From Phyllobacteriaceae bacterium (GTDB taxonomy: Bacteria > Pseudomonadota > Alphaproteobacteria > Rhizobiales > Rhizobiaceae): a stretch of DNA of 8,914 nt. The stretch lies in contig JAHEGF010000133.1 of assembly GCA_024645155.1 (NCBI GenBank), forward strand, positions 1-8,914. The letters run 5' to 3'. Both the position numbers and the translations under genes were made by a program. Of this stretch, positions 1 through 7,097 are shown one piece after another (positions within the stretch are counted from its first letter, which is position 1; each line of letters begins with the position of its first letter). Below the pieces are notes generated by a model. It saw only the letters and a list, made by a program, of their open reading frames with translations, was not told the DNA's origin and searched no databases.

Positions 1-55
1 TCATAGGTGCGGTAATGCAGCTTTTTCCAAAGCTGGGTTCAACAGGAGCAGATGG
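1..55. other. Upstream spacer, no gene resolved
   Basis: These 55 bases precede the quinone reductase. They contain its ribosome binding site (AGGAG at 44-48). The first bases, TCATAG, could be the end of a plus-strand gene (TAG at 4-6) or the start codon of a minus-strand gene (CAT at 2-4); the window is too short to decide. I see no terminator or convincing promoter. Confidence 0.5.
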
Positions 56-1033
56 ATGACCAAGGCAATTCGCGTACATGAAACAGGCGGGCCGGAAGTA
101 CTGCTGTATGAAGATGTCGAAGCGGGTGCGCCGAAAGACGGCGAAATCCTCATCCGCCATACGGCCATCGGTCTGAATTTCATTGACGTTTATTTCCGGT
201 CGGGCCTTTACCCGTCGCCGGCGGGTTTCCCGTTTACACCGGGCAATGAGGCGGCAGGCATTGTTGTCGAAACCGGTTCGGGTGTGTCCGGTTTCAAGAC
301 CGGAGACCGTGTCGCCTATGCCGGGCCACTTGGCGCGTACAGTGAAATGCGTGTCATTGCTGCTGACAAGGTTGTTCATGTTAGCGACAGTGTCACTGAC
401 AATCAGGCGGCGGCCATGATGCTCAAGGGCATGACCGCCTGGTATCTTCTGAAACGCACTTTCCAAATTAAACCGGGCCAAACAATCCTGTATCATGCTG
501 CTGCCGGAGGTGTCGGACTATTACTTGGTCAATGGGCGAAGCATCTTGGCGCGAAAGTTATCGGCACCGCGAGTTCCCAGGAGAAAATAGATCTCGCACT
601 CGCCCACGGCTACGATCACGTTATCGACTATCGCAACAAGGATTTTGTTGCCGAAGTGCGCGAGTTGACCGATGGTAACGGTTGCGATGTGGTCTACGAT
701 TCCGTTGGCAAGGATACATTCCCCGCGTCGCTCGATTGCATTCGCCCTTTGGGCATGTTTGTCAGCTTCGGGCAATCCTCGGGGCCGATCGAGCCTTTTA
801 ATCTGGCTCTGCTGTCGCAAAAAGGCTCCCTGTTTGCAACCCGGCCGACCCTGTTTACCTATATCGCCAAACGGACCGAACTTGAGGCTGCCGCTGCCGA
901 CTTGTTCGACGTGGTGGGCAAGGGAATCGTAAAAGTGGAGATCAACCAGACCTACAGTCTTGTTGATGCATCGCAGGCGCACCGCGACCTCGAATCGCGA
1001 AAAACTACTGGATCGACGATTCTTATCCCTTGA
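56..1033 (+). CDS. qor: NADPH:quinone oxidoreductase (QOR / zeta-crystallin type)
   Basis: A 325-residue zinc-free medium-chain reductase, expected to be cytosolic and to use NADPH to reduce quinones or other activated carbonyls. The length matches the family (E. coli Qor is about 327). The N-terminal GroES-like half has the family stretch around GLNFIDVYFRSGLYP (39-53), with Asn41 and Asp44, and GNEAAG (63-68). The nucleotide-binding half carries AAAGGVG (148-154), then TASSQEK (171-177), where Ser and Lys usually contact the NADPH 2'-phosphate. YDSVG (214-218) and VSFGQSSG (236-243) are also typical. No zinc-binding cysteine cluster is present, as expected. The ATG at 56 has AGGAG at 44-48, seven bases upstream; the ATG at 52 is out of frame. 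It lies 69 bp before the transporter ATPase on the same strand, so co-transcription is possible but a functional link is unproven. Family assignment is firm; the physiological substrate is unknown. Confidence 0.93.
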   Translation: MTKAIRVHETGGPEVLLYEDVEAGAPKDGEILIRHTAIGLNFIDVYFRSGLYPSPAGFPFTPGNEAAGIVVETGSGVSGFKTGDRVAYAGPLGAYSEMRVIAADKVVHVSDSVTDNQAAAMMLKGMTAWYLLKRTFQIKPGQTILYHAAAGGVGLLLGQWAKHLGAKVIGTASSQEKIDLALAHGYDHVIDYRNKDFVAEVRELTDGNGCDVVYDSVGKDTFPASLDCIRPLGMFVSFGQSSGPIEPFNLALLSQKGSLFATRPTLFTYIAKRTELEAAAADLFDVVGKGIVKVEINQTYSLVDASQAHRDLESRKTTGSTILIP

Positions 1034-1102
1034 TCACTGTGGTCATTCTGTCGCAGTCTTCGCAGTCGGGCACTTTTTCAACGACGCCAAACCGGGGGCC
1101 GG
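1034..1102. other. Spacer between qor and the ABC transporter operon
   Basis: A 69 bp gap with no terminator-like hairpin followed by a T-run. It contains an 8-bp direct repeat, TCGCAGTC, at 1051-1058 and 1060-1067. An imperfect inverted repeat (TGATCAC / GTGGTCA, 1031-1045) overlaps the qor stop codon. Either could be an operator, but both are short and could be chance. The transporter may be read through from qor or have its own promoter here; I cannot identify -35/-10 boxes with confidence. Confidence 0.35.
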
Positions 1103-2671
1103 GTGAACACAACCAGCGAGCAACGGAAAAACCTGCTAAACGTTCGGGGGCTTACCAAGGTCTTTGGAACACTGGTTGCATGTGATCACGTTGACCTTGC
1201 CATCGGCCATGGCGAAATACATGCTCTCCTTGGCGAAAACGGAGCAGGCAAATCGACACTGGTAAAGATGCTGTTCGGCTCTCTCGAACCGGCTGACGGT
1301 ACCATCGAATGGAATGGCGATATCGTTTCCATCTCGACTCCCGCCGAGGCCCGTCACCTCGGCATCGGCATGGTGTTTCAGCACTTCTCGCTGTTTGAGG
1401 CGCTGACTGCAGCCGAAAACATTGCCCTTTCACTTGATACGCAAACACCAATCACCACGATCGCCGAGAAAGCCCGGGAAGTCTCCCAGGCCTACGGTTT
1501 GCCGTTGGATCCCTATTCGCTGGTCGGTGATCTGTCGGTCGGGGAACGCCAGCGGATCGAAATCATCCGCTGCCTGCTGCAGGAGCCGCAGCTGATTATT
1601 CTTGACGAACCGACGTCGGTTCTGACTCCGCAGGAGGCAGACAAGCTGTTTGAAACGCTTGAGCGCCTGCGCGACGAAGGCAAGTCGATCCTGTATATTT
1701 CGCACCGCCTCGAAGAAGTTAAACGCATGTGCGACAACGCCACCGTGCTGCGTCACGGCAAAGTGGTTGGCCACTGTGATCCGCGCAGGGAAACAGCGTC
1801 CTCCCTTGCAAACATGATGGTCGGCAGTGAGGTCGGCAAGGTGGTTCGCCCGGCGTCGCCGATGTCGGATGCGGCTGAACCTGTTCTCGAAATCCGAGCC
1901 TTGAGCAGGCCGCCCGACGGACCGTTTTCCGTACCGCTGCGCGATATATGGATGACGGTTCACGGCGGAGAAGTGTTGGGTATCGCCGGCGTTGCCGGCA
2001 ACGGACAGGGTGAGTTGTTCGAGGCGATTTCCGGCGAAGTGACTCAGCGTGCCGCCGGCGAGGTCCGGATTCGTGGTACCGATGCGGGGTTGCTTGGCAT
2101 TTCCAAACGGCGGCTGCTTGGCGCCGCTTTCGTTCCGGAGGAGCGTCTGGGGCACGGCGCGGCACCGGAATTGCGGCTCACCGAAAACCTGCTGCTGGCC
2201 CGCCACCGCACCGACCAGGCAAGCTATGTTGCGGCTGGCGGAGTGATCCGCCGCGATGCGTTGACAAAGGCTACAAAACGTATTGTTGACATCATGGATG
2301 TGCGCAAGAGTGCCGAGGATCCCGAAGCATCGGCATTGTCGGGCGGAAACTTGCAAAAATTCATCATTGGCCGTGAACTCGACCGGTCGCCGCGGGTCAT
2401 GGTTGTCAACCAGCCAACCTGGGGCGTTGATGCGGGGGCGGCGGCACGAATTCGCCAGGCCTTGATCGATCTGGCCCGGTCGGGATCTGCCGTTTTGGTT
2501 ATAAGCCAGGATCTGGATGAACTGTTTGAGGTGTGTGATGCAATCTCGGTCATGCACAATGGCCATCTGTCGCAACCGATGCCAATTGCCGAGGCGACAT
2601 TTGAAAAAATCGGCCTACTGATGGGTGGCGCCGAAGGTGCTGAAGTCAGCCATGCGGCAGGAGCATCCTGA
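1103..2671 (+). CDS. BMP-type nucleoside/purine ABC transporter, duplicated ATP-binding protein
   Basis: A 522-residue fusion of two ABC ATPase domains, as in RbsA and in NupO/YufO of the guanosine importer NupNOPQ; it sits on the cytoplasmic face and drives uptake. Domain 1 has Walker A GENGAGKST (44-52), Q-loop region VFQHFSLFE (91-99), signature LSVGERQ (144-150), Walker B LIILDEPTS (164-172) and H-loop His201. Domain 2 (about 260-510) has a degenerate Walker A, GVAGNGQGE (296-304), with Gln302 in place of lysine. Its signature LSGGNLQK (412-419) is good, and its degenerate Walker B (432-439) has Asn436-Gln437 where Asp-Glu is normal. Such asymmetry is usual in this family. Start is GTG at 1103: no ATG, GTG or TTG lies in frame back to the stop at 1031, and only a weak G-rich stretch (1094-1098) could serve as ribosome binding site. 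The stop overlaps the next gene by one base. Family is secure; the substrate is inferred from the whole cassette. Confidence 0.93.
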   Translation: MNTTSEQRKNLLNVRGLTKVFGTLVACDHVDLAIGHGEIHALLGENGAGKSTLVKMLFGSLEPADGTIEWNGDIVSISTPAEARHLGIGMVFQHFSLFEALTAAENIALSLDTQTPITTIAEKAREVSQAYGLPLDPYSLVGDLSVGERQRIEIIRCLLQEPQLIILDEPTSVLTPQEADKLFETLERLRDEGKSILYISHRLEEVKRMCDNATVLRHGKVVGHCDPRRETASSLANMMVGSEVGKVVRPASPMSDAAEPVLEIRALSRPPDGPFSVPLRDIWMTVHGGEVLGIAGVAGNGQGELFEAISGEVTQRAAGEVRIRGTDAGLLGISKRRLLGAAFVPEERLGHGAAPELRLTENLLLARHRTDQASYVAAGGVIRRDALTKATKRIVDIMDVRKSAEDPEASALSGGNLQKFIIGRELDRSPRVMVVNQPTWGVDAGAAARIRQALIDLARSGSAVLVISQDLDELFEVCDAISVMHNGHLSQPMPIAEATFEKIGLLMGGAEGAEVSHAAGAS

Positions 2672-3756
2672 TGCGTATTGAACTGATCAAACGTCCGCAA
2701 CACTCGGCACTGTTCAGCGCCTTGTCGCCGTTCATCGCATTTGCGTTGACGCTAGCGGCAGGCGGAATCCTGTTTGCGATCCTTGGCAAGAGCCCGCTTG
2801 CAGCCCTCTATTCCTATTTCATCGAACCGCTGACTGAGATCTGGTCGCTGCACGAATTGGCGGTCAAGGCAACACCGCTGATTCTGATCGCCGTTGGCCT
2901 GTCCGTCTGTTTTCAATCGAACAACTGGAATATCGGCGCCGAGGGCCAGTTCATAGTCGGGGCGATTACCGGTTCGATCATGCCGGTATTGCTTCCCGAT
3001 TTCCAATTCTGGTTCGTTTTGCCGTTGATACTGATTTTCGGCTTTGCCGGTGGTGCGGCCTATGGCTCCGTTCCGGCTTTCCTCAAAGTCCGCTTCAATA
3101 CCAACGAAATCCTGTCGAGCCTGATGCTGGTCTATGTAGCGCAGCTTTTTCTCGATTGGCTGGTACGCGGGCCCTGGCGCAATCCCGAGGGGTTCAATTT
3201 CCCCGAAACCCGCCAGTTTCACTCATTTGCGATTCTGCCGGAAATCTTGCCGGCATCGGGCAGGGCGCACTGGGGGTTTGTTTTCGCGCTGCTCGCAGCG
3301 CTGGTATTGTGGTTCCTCCTGTCGCGCACGATGAAGGGTTTTGAGGTCAAATTGATCGGGCAAAGTCCAAGAGCCGGGGCATTTGCCGGTTTTTCCGACA
3401 AGCGGATGATCTATTTCGCCTTTCTGGTGTCCGGCGGCTTGGCCGGCCTTGCCGGAATTTCCGAAGTATCGGGAGCAATTGGCCAGTTGCGTCCGGTCAT
3501 TTCGCCGGGATACGGATTTACCGCAATTATTGTCGCATTCCTGGGAAGGCTCAATCCATTGGGGATTGTCGCGGCCGGGCTGGTGCTGGCGTTGTCTTAT
3601 CTTGGCGGCGAAGCTGCCCAGATATCGCTTGGCGTCTCCGACAAGACCGCACGGGTATTCCAGGGGCTGCTACTATTCTTTGTACTCGCCTGCGACACGC
3701 TCATTCACTATCGCATTCGACTGGGAACCGCTCAAAAACCCGAGGGAACGGCATAA
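2671..3756 (+). CDS. BMP-type ABC transporter permease 1 (NupP/YufP-like)
   Basis: A 361-residue inner-membrane permease of the branched-chain amino acid/ribose-type permease family (BPD_transp_2), one half of the transport channel. Hydrophobic segments lie near residues 17-38, 66-81, 95-108, 113-131, 146-161, 200-218, 247-265, 283-313 and 330-344. Two stretches are characteristic of this nucleoside-type subgroup: NIGAEGQF (87-94) and FNTNEILSSLMLVYVA (142-157). The loop GQSPRAGAFAGF (230-241) is the likely coupling segment that docks on the ATPase. Start ATG at 2671 shares one base with the ATPase stop (TGATG) and has AGGAG at 2659-2663, seven bases upstream, so translation is probably coupled. 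The next gene starts on its own stop codon. Slightly longer than permease 2, as usual for this pair. Substrate not determinable from this protein alone. Confidence 0.92.
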   Translation: MRIELIKRPQHSALFSALSPFIAFALTLAAGGILFAILGKSPLAALYSYFIEPLTEIWSLHELAVKATPLILIAVGLSVCFQSNNWNIGAEGQFIVGAITGSIMPVLLPDFQFWFVLPLILIFGFAGGAAYGSVPAFLKVRFNTNEILSSLMLVYVAQLFLDWLVRGPWRNPEGFNFPETRQFHSFAILPEILPASGRAHWGFVFALLAALVLWFLLSRTMKGFEVKLIGQSPRAGAFAGFSDKRMIYFAFLVSGGLAGLAGISEVSGAIGQLRPVISPGYGFTAIIVAFLGRLNPLGIVAAGLVLALSYLGGEAAQISLGVSDKTARVFQGLLLFFVLACDTLIHYRIRLGTAQKPEGTA

Positions 3757-4676
3757 TGGGTATCCTTGAAGCAGTTCTTCTAACGATTGCCACCGCGGCA
3801 ACACCGTTGCTGATAGCCGCCATGGGAGAGTTGGTTACCGAACGGTCCGGCGTGCTGAACCTTGGTGTCGAGGGCATGATGATCATGGGTGCGGTGACCG
3901 GATTTGCGGTGGCGTCAAGCACCGGATCCGCCTGGCTGGGCATGGCGGCGGCGATAATTGCCGGCATGGCTTTTTCGTTGTTGTTCGGGTTCCTGACACT
4001 GACATTGGTGACTAACCAGGTGGCGACCGGCCTGGCGCTGACGCTTTTGGGTCTGGGATTTTCGGGAATGCTAGGCGAAGGCTTTGTCGGGCGCCCGGGT
4101 GTCAAGCTCGGCAATATCGATATTCCCGTTTTGAGCGACCTGCCCGTCGTCGGCAAGCTCGTTTTCGGCCAGGATCCGATCTTTTATATCTCGATCCTGC
4201 TGACCGCCGGCGTAGCCTGGTTTCTGTTCTATTCGCGGGCCGGGTTGACGCTGCGTTCGGTTGGCGACAGTCATCGTTCAGCCCACGCGTTGGGTATCAA
4301 GGTGATCCGTATACGCTACCTTGCGGTAATGTTTGGCGGCGCATGTTCCGGATTGGCAGGCGCACATTTGTCGCTGGTATACGTGCCCCAGTGGGTTGAA
4401 GGCATGACCGCCGGCCGCGGATGGATCGCGTTGGCACTGGTAGTGTTTGCCTCGTGGCGTCCCTGGCGGGTGCTTGCCGGAGCCTACCTGTTTGGTGCCG
4501 TATCCATCGGGCAGTTGCATGCGCAGGCACTCGGATTTGGCATACCATCGCAACTGCTTTCTTCCTTGCCCTATCTGGCAACAATCGTGGTACTTGTACT
4601 AATCTCGCGAAACCGGCGATTGACCGTGATGAACACACCAGCATCGCTCGGCCAGCCTTTTGTACCGGACCGCTAG
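3756..4676 (+). CDS. BMP-type ABC transporter permease 2 (NupQ/YufQ-like)
   Basis: A 306-residue inner-membrane permease, the second half of the channel. The family hallmark GVLNLGVEGMMIMGA (32-46) is present, preceded by ATPLLIAAMGELVTERSG. Hydrophobic segments follow near 50-70, 72-88, 92-106, 142-159, 186-208, 222-235, 239-255 and 267-284. GDSHRSAHALGI (170-181) is the probable cytoplasmic coupling loop, equivalent to the segment at 230-241 of permease 1. ATG at 3756 overlaps the permease 1 stop by one base (TAATG) and has GAGGGA at 3742-3747. The C-terminal tail (286-306) is polar. It is followed by 46 bp before the binding protein gene. Assignment is firm from the two motifs and from gene order. 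Confidence 0.92.
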   Translation: MGILEAVLLTIATAATPLLIAAMGELVTERSGVLNLGVEGMMIMGAVTGFAVASSTGSAWLGMAAAIIAGMAFSLLFGFLTLTLVTNQVATGLALTLLGLGFSGMLGEGFVGRPGVKLGNIDIPVLSDLPVVGKLVFGQDPIFYISILLTAGVAWFLFYSRAGLTLRSVGDSHRSAHALGIKVIRIRYLAVMFGGACSGLAGAHLSLVYVPQWVEGMTAGRGWIALALVVFASWRPWRVLAGAYLFGAVSIGQLHAQALGFGIPSQLLSSLPYLATIVVLVLISRNRRLTVMNTPASLGQPFVPDR

Positions 4677-4706
4677 GCCAATCACTCAGAATAGTTACTG
4701 TCAACA

Positions 4707-4713
4707 GAGAGGT
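4707..4713 (+). promoter_or_regulatory. Ribosome binding site that fixes the binding-protein start
   Basis: GAGAGGT lies nine bases before the ATG at 4723. It favours that start over the in-frame ATG at 4660, which lies inside permease 2 and would add 21 polar residues ahead of a normal signal peptide. Confidence 0.75.
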
Positions 4714-4722
4714 AATACCGTC

Positions 4723-5793
4723 ATGAAAAAAACAATTCTCGCAATCGCTGCGGCAACCGCGGTAGCCGCGATGGCCCCGGCAATGGCTGAAGCGAAGACC
4801 AAGGCTTGCTTCATCTATGTTGGTCCCGTTGGCGACTTCGGTTGGTCGTATCAGCATGACCAGGGACGGCTTGCCCTTGAAAAGGCACTCGGAGATGCGG
4901 TGGAAACCGCCTTCCTTGAAAGCGTTCCGGAAGGTGCGGATTCAGAGCGCGCATTGGAGCGCTTCGCGCGTTCCGGCTGCAACATCATCTTTACGACTTC
5001 GTTTGGATACATGGACGCAACCAACAAGATCGCCGCGAAATTCCCGGACGTGAAATTCGAGCACGCGACTGGTTACAAGCGTGAACATGCAAATGTCGCA
5101 ACCTACGACTCCCGTTTTTACGAGGGCCGCTACGTTATCGGCCAGATAGCAGGCAAGGTCTCGAAGACGGGTGTTGCCGGCTACATCGCGTCATTTCCAA
5201 TCCCTGAAGTGGTGCAGGGCATCAATTCCTTCCTGCTTGGCGCCCAATCGGTCAATCCGGATTTCAAACTCAAGGTCGTCTGGGTAAACACCTGGTTTGA
5301 TCCGGGCAAGGAGGCTGATGCCGCCAAGGCCCTGATTGATCAGGGCGTCGACATCATTACCCAGCATACGGATTCGACAGCCGCCATGCAGGTCGCTGCC
5401 GAACGTGGAATTCACGCATTTGGTCAGGCTTCCGACATGATCGCGTTTGGGCCGCAGACCCAGTTGACGGCCATCGTCGATGACTGGGGCCCCTATTACA
5501 TCGAGCGTGTTAAGGCGGTAATCGACGGGACGTGGGAACAAAAGGCCACATGGGCAGGAATGAAGGAAGGCCATGTGGTCATGGCGCCCTACACCAACAT
5601 GCCCGATGACGTGAAAATGATGGCAGAGGGTACCCAGGCGAAAATTACCTCCGGCGAATTTCATCCCTTCACCGGGCCGATCATGAAGCAGGATGGCACC
5701 GAATGGCTGAAAGACGGTGAAGTGGCAGATGACGGTACGTTGTCTGGGCTGAATTTCTACGTAAAGGGCGTGGACGATACATTGCCACAGTAA
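4723..5793 (+). CDS. BMP family periplasmic substrate-binding protein (purine/nucleoside type)
   Basis: A 356-residue periplasmic receptor of the BMP/PnrA family (basic membrane lipoprotein domain), which captures the substrate and delivers it to the two permeases. Residues 1-22 form a Sec signal peptide: MKK, a hydrophobic alanine-rich core and AMA before the likely cut after Ala22. There is no lipobox, so it should be soluble, unlike the lipoprotein homologues of spirochaetes and Gram-positives. Family landmarks in order are FIYVGPVGDFGWSYQHDQGR (30-49), TTSFGYMDAT (91-100), YEGRYVIGQIAGK (133-145), IPEVVQGINSFLLGA (160-174), VNTWFDPGKEADAAKALI (188-205), the QHTDS segment (214-218) and VDDWGPYYI (252-260). 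Aromatic residues Phe39, Trp41 and Tyr43 are candidates for stacking on a base. Known relatives bind purines or nucleosides; the exact ligand here is inference. The mature part has cysteines at 29 and 86 that might form a disulphide. It is last in the operon, followed by a strong terminator. Confidence 0.93.
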   Translation: MKKTILAIAAATAVAAMAPAMAEAKTKACFIYVGPVGDFGWSYQHDQGRLALEKALGDAVETAFLESVPEGADSERALERFARSGCNIIFTTSFGYMDATNKIAAKFPDVKFEHATGYKREHANVATYDSRFYEGRYVIGQIAGKVSKTGVAGYIASFPIPEVVQGINSFLLGAQSVNPDFKLKVVWVNTWFDPGKEADAAKALIDQGVDIITQHTDSTAAMQVAAERGIHAFGQASDMIAFGPQTQLTAIVDDWGPYYIERVKAVIDGTWEQKATWAGMKEGHVVMAPYTNMPDDVKMMAEGTQAKITSGEFHPFTGPIMKQDGTEWLKDGEVADDGTLSGLNFYVKGVDDTLPQ

Positions 5794-5817
5794 CCACTTC
5801 CGGCTAACGAAATCGTA

Positions 5818-5848
5818 AAAGGGCGCCTGGTGGCGCCCTTTCTTTTTT
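5818..5848. terminator. Strong bidirectional intrinsic terminator
   Basis: A perfect 7-bp GC stem, GGGCGCC (5821-5827) with GGCGCCC (5832-5838), closes a TGGT loop. Flanking AAA/TTT (5818-5820 with 5839-5841) extends it to 10 bp. On the plus strand a T-rich tract runs to 5848 (TTTCTTTTTT). On the minus strand the hairpin is followed by TTTT. It begins 24 bp after the binding-protein stop and lies 15 bp beyond the stop of the convergent acyltransferase gene, so it can end both transcripts. Confidence 0.93.
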
Positions 5849-5863
5849 ACTGCCAACGAATGC

Positions 5864-6967
5864 CTATTCCGCAGGCTGCACTGGCGACCGTGGGTGCTTG
5901 CGATACACGAAACGGGAAACCACTGGCTGAACTGTGCGGATGATCCAGCGCCGGGACGGTGTTTCAATGAAACGCCATACCGCCCATGAAGTGACGAGCA
6001 TAGCCATGACCATAATCAGCACGGCTGTTTCGGACCCCACCGACGGCGTAATGGTATTGATCCCGATGTAGCCAATGTTCTGGTGCAGCAGATAGAGGGG
6101 ATAGGTCAGACCGCCAAGTAGCAGGATCGTATGGGACGGCCGGACAATGTCGCGCCAGCGAACGGCAGCGATCATGAGCCCGTGCATGAACAGATTGGCG
6201 GCGATTAATGCCGGGACCGACAGCGCCTGACCGTAGTGGTCCAGCATCCACCCCCGTCCAATCTGCAATGTCGCGCACGACACTGCAAAAGATCCAGCAA
6301 TCAGCGCCAGGGCAATGTTTGACCGGCCATGGGCAAAAAGATGGTGGATAATGATGCCGCTGATGAAGAACGGGCCGTATTCGGTCAGGAAGACCATTCT
6401 CGCCACACCACTCCCGATCACGAATTCATTTGCCGTGATAACCGCCAGCCACGCGCCGAGAAGCAAAAATTTCCATTTTTCAAAAATGCCGAAAATCAGT
6501 GCGATCGTAACCCATCCGTAGAAAATCACCTCGAGTATGATCGACCAGTAAACGCCATCCATGAACGGCTGGCCGAGCGCCGGAGAGAACATCAACAGGT
6601 TCGCAGCATACTGTGAAAGGGATGTTTCGAAACGGGGTAACCCCAATAATGCAACGGTGACGAACGTTATCGTCATGCACGTCAAGAAACCCGGGTAAAG
6701 GCGGGCAAAGCGTGCAACCGCGAATTCTTCGAACCGACGTCCTTCTGCGGACCACGCAATGACGAAGCCACTGATCAGGAAGAACTGGATAACCCCAAGG
6801 TAGCCGTAAATTGCAAAAGGTATGGCGCCCGGAAAACCGGCGTCGAGATAGCCGTCGGCGGCAGCGCCGCGAAACAGGTAGTGGAAAAATACGACCGCGA
6901 GGGCTGAAGCCAGACGCAAAAGATCAAGCGTTGCGACACGTTTGATGGCTGGTCTGTCAATAGCCAT
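5864..6967 (-). CDS. Membrane acyltransferase, acyltransferase-3 (OafA/YrhL) family
   Basis: A 367-residue integral membrane protein with roughly ten hydrophobic segments. The family moves acetyl, succinyl or similar acyl groups onto sugars of surface polysaccharides, lipopolysaccharide, Nod factors or other exported molecules. Seen here: LDLLRLASALAVVFFH (14-29) with the conserved Arg18 and His29; FFLISGFVI (62-70); RFARLYP (86-92), matching the usual R-x10-H / RRxxR-type region; VYWSIILEVIFY (139-150), matching the W-S-L-x-x-E-x-x-F-Y pattern; GGLTYPLYLLHQ (285-296); and a final FIETP (333-337). No C-terminal SGNH hydrolase domain is present, so this is the short form. ATG at 6967 has GGAG at 6975-6978 on the opposite strand, seven bases upstream. 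It stands alone, convergent with the transporter and divergent from the small lipoprotein, with no sugar transferase neighbours, so the acceptor cannot be deduced. Confidence 0.9.
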   Translation of the reverse strand: MAIDRPAIKRVATLDLLRLASALAVVFFHYLFRGAAADGYLDAGFPGAIPFAIYGYLGVIQFFLISGFVIAWSAEGRRFEEFAVARFARLYPGFLTCMTITFVTVALLGLPRFETSLSQYAANLLMFSPALGQPFMDGVYWSIILEVIFYGWVTIALIFGIFEKWKFLLLGAWLAVITANEFVIGSGVARMVFLTEYGPFFISGIIIHHLFAHGRSNIALALIAGSFAVSCATLQIGRGWMLDHYGQALSVPALIAANLFMHGLMIAAVRWRDIVRPSHTILLLGGLTYPLYLLHQNIGYIGINTITPSVGSETAVLIMVMAMLVTSWAVWRFIETPSRRWIIRTVQPVVSRFVYRKHPRSPVQPAE

Positions 6968-7097
6968 TTCCTGGCTCCACTACCGGTATTTGCGAACAAT
7001 CGCTAACAGGCAAGGCTTAAGAAACGCTGTAGGTGATCCGAATTGCCGCGACGCGCGTATCATTTTGCAATCCGAAAATTTTTGGAGGAAGAACGGA
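6968..7097. promoter_or_regulatory. Divergent intergenic region
   Basis: This 130 bp spacer separates the leftward acyltransferase from the rightward small lipoprotein and must hold promoters for both. On the minus strand a weak candidate is TTGCCT followed about 16-17 bases later by AAATAC, near 7013-6986; I would not rely on it. A short inverted repeat GCGA-ACAA-TCGC (6992-7003) lies within that candidate and could be an operator or chance. An A/T-rich stretch, AAAATTTTT (7076-7084), lies just before the lipoprotein ribosome binding site. Confidence 0.4.
7084..7090 (+). promoter_or_regulatory. Strong ribosome binding site for the small lipoprotein
   Basis: GGAGGAA lies seven bases before the ATG at 7098, the best Shine-Dalgarno match in the window. 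It is the main evidence that the short reading frame is translated from 7098, not from an upstream in-frame ATG at 6942. Confidence 0.8.

Noticed and set aside
1430..2575. Open frame of 381 codons on the minus strand, inside the ATPase gene
   Set aside because: It lies wholly antisense to a gene with clear ABC motifs, has low-complexity His/Arg/Gln-rich content with no recognisable domain, and lacks its own context. Codon bias of the sense gene in GC-rich DNA explains it.
4660..4722. Upstream in-frame start for the binding protein
   Set aside because: It would put 21 polar residues before a normal signal peptide and overlap permease 2; the ATG at 4723 has a good ribosome binding site.
5191..5967. 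Minus-strand frame of 258 codons across the binding protein 3' end and the terminator
   Set aside because: It runs through the strong bidirectional terminator, is antisense to a firm gene and overlaps the acyltransferase 3' end; no domain is recognisable.
6942..7097. N-terminal extension of the small lipoprotein reading frame
   Set aside because: It overlaps the acyltransferase start on the other strand, would bury the lipoprotein signal internally, and ignores the strong ribosome site at 7084-7090.
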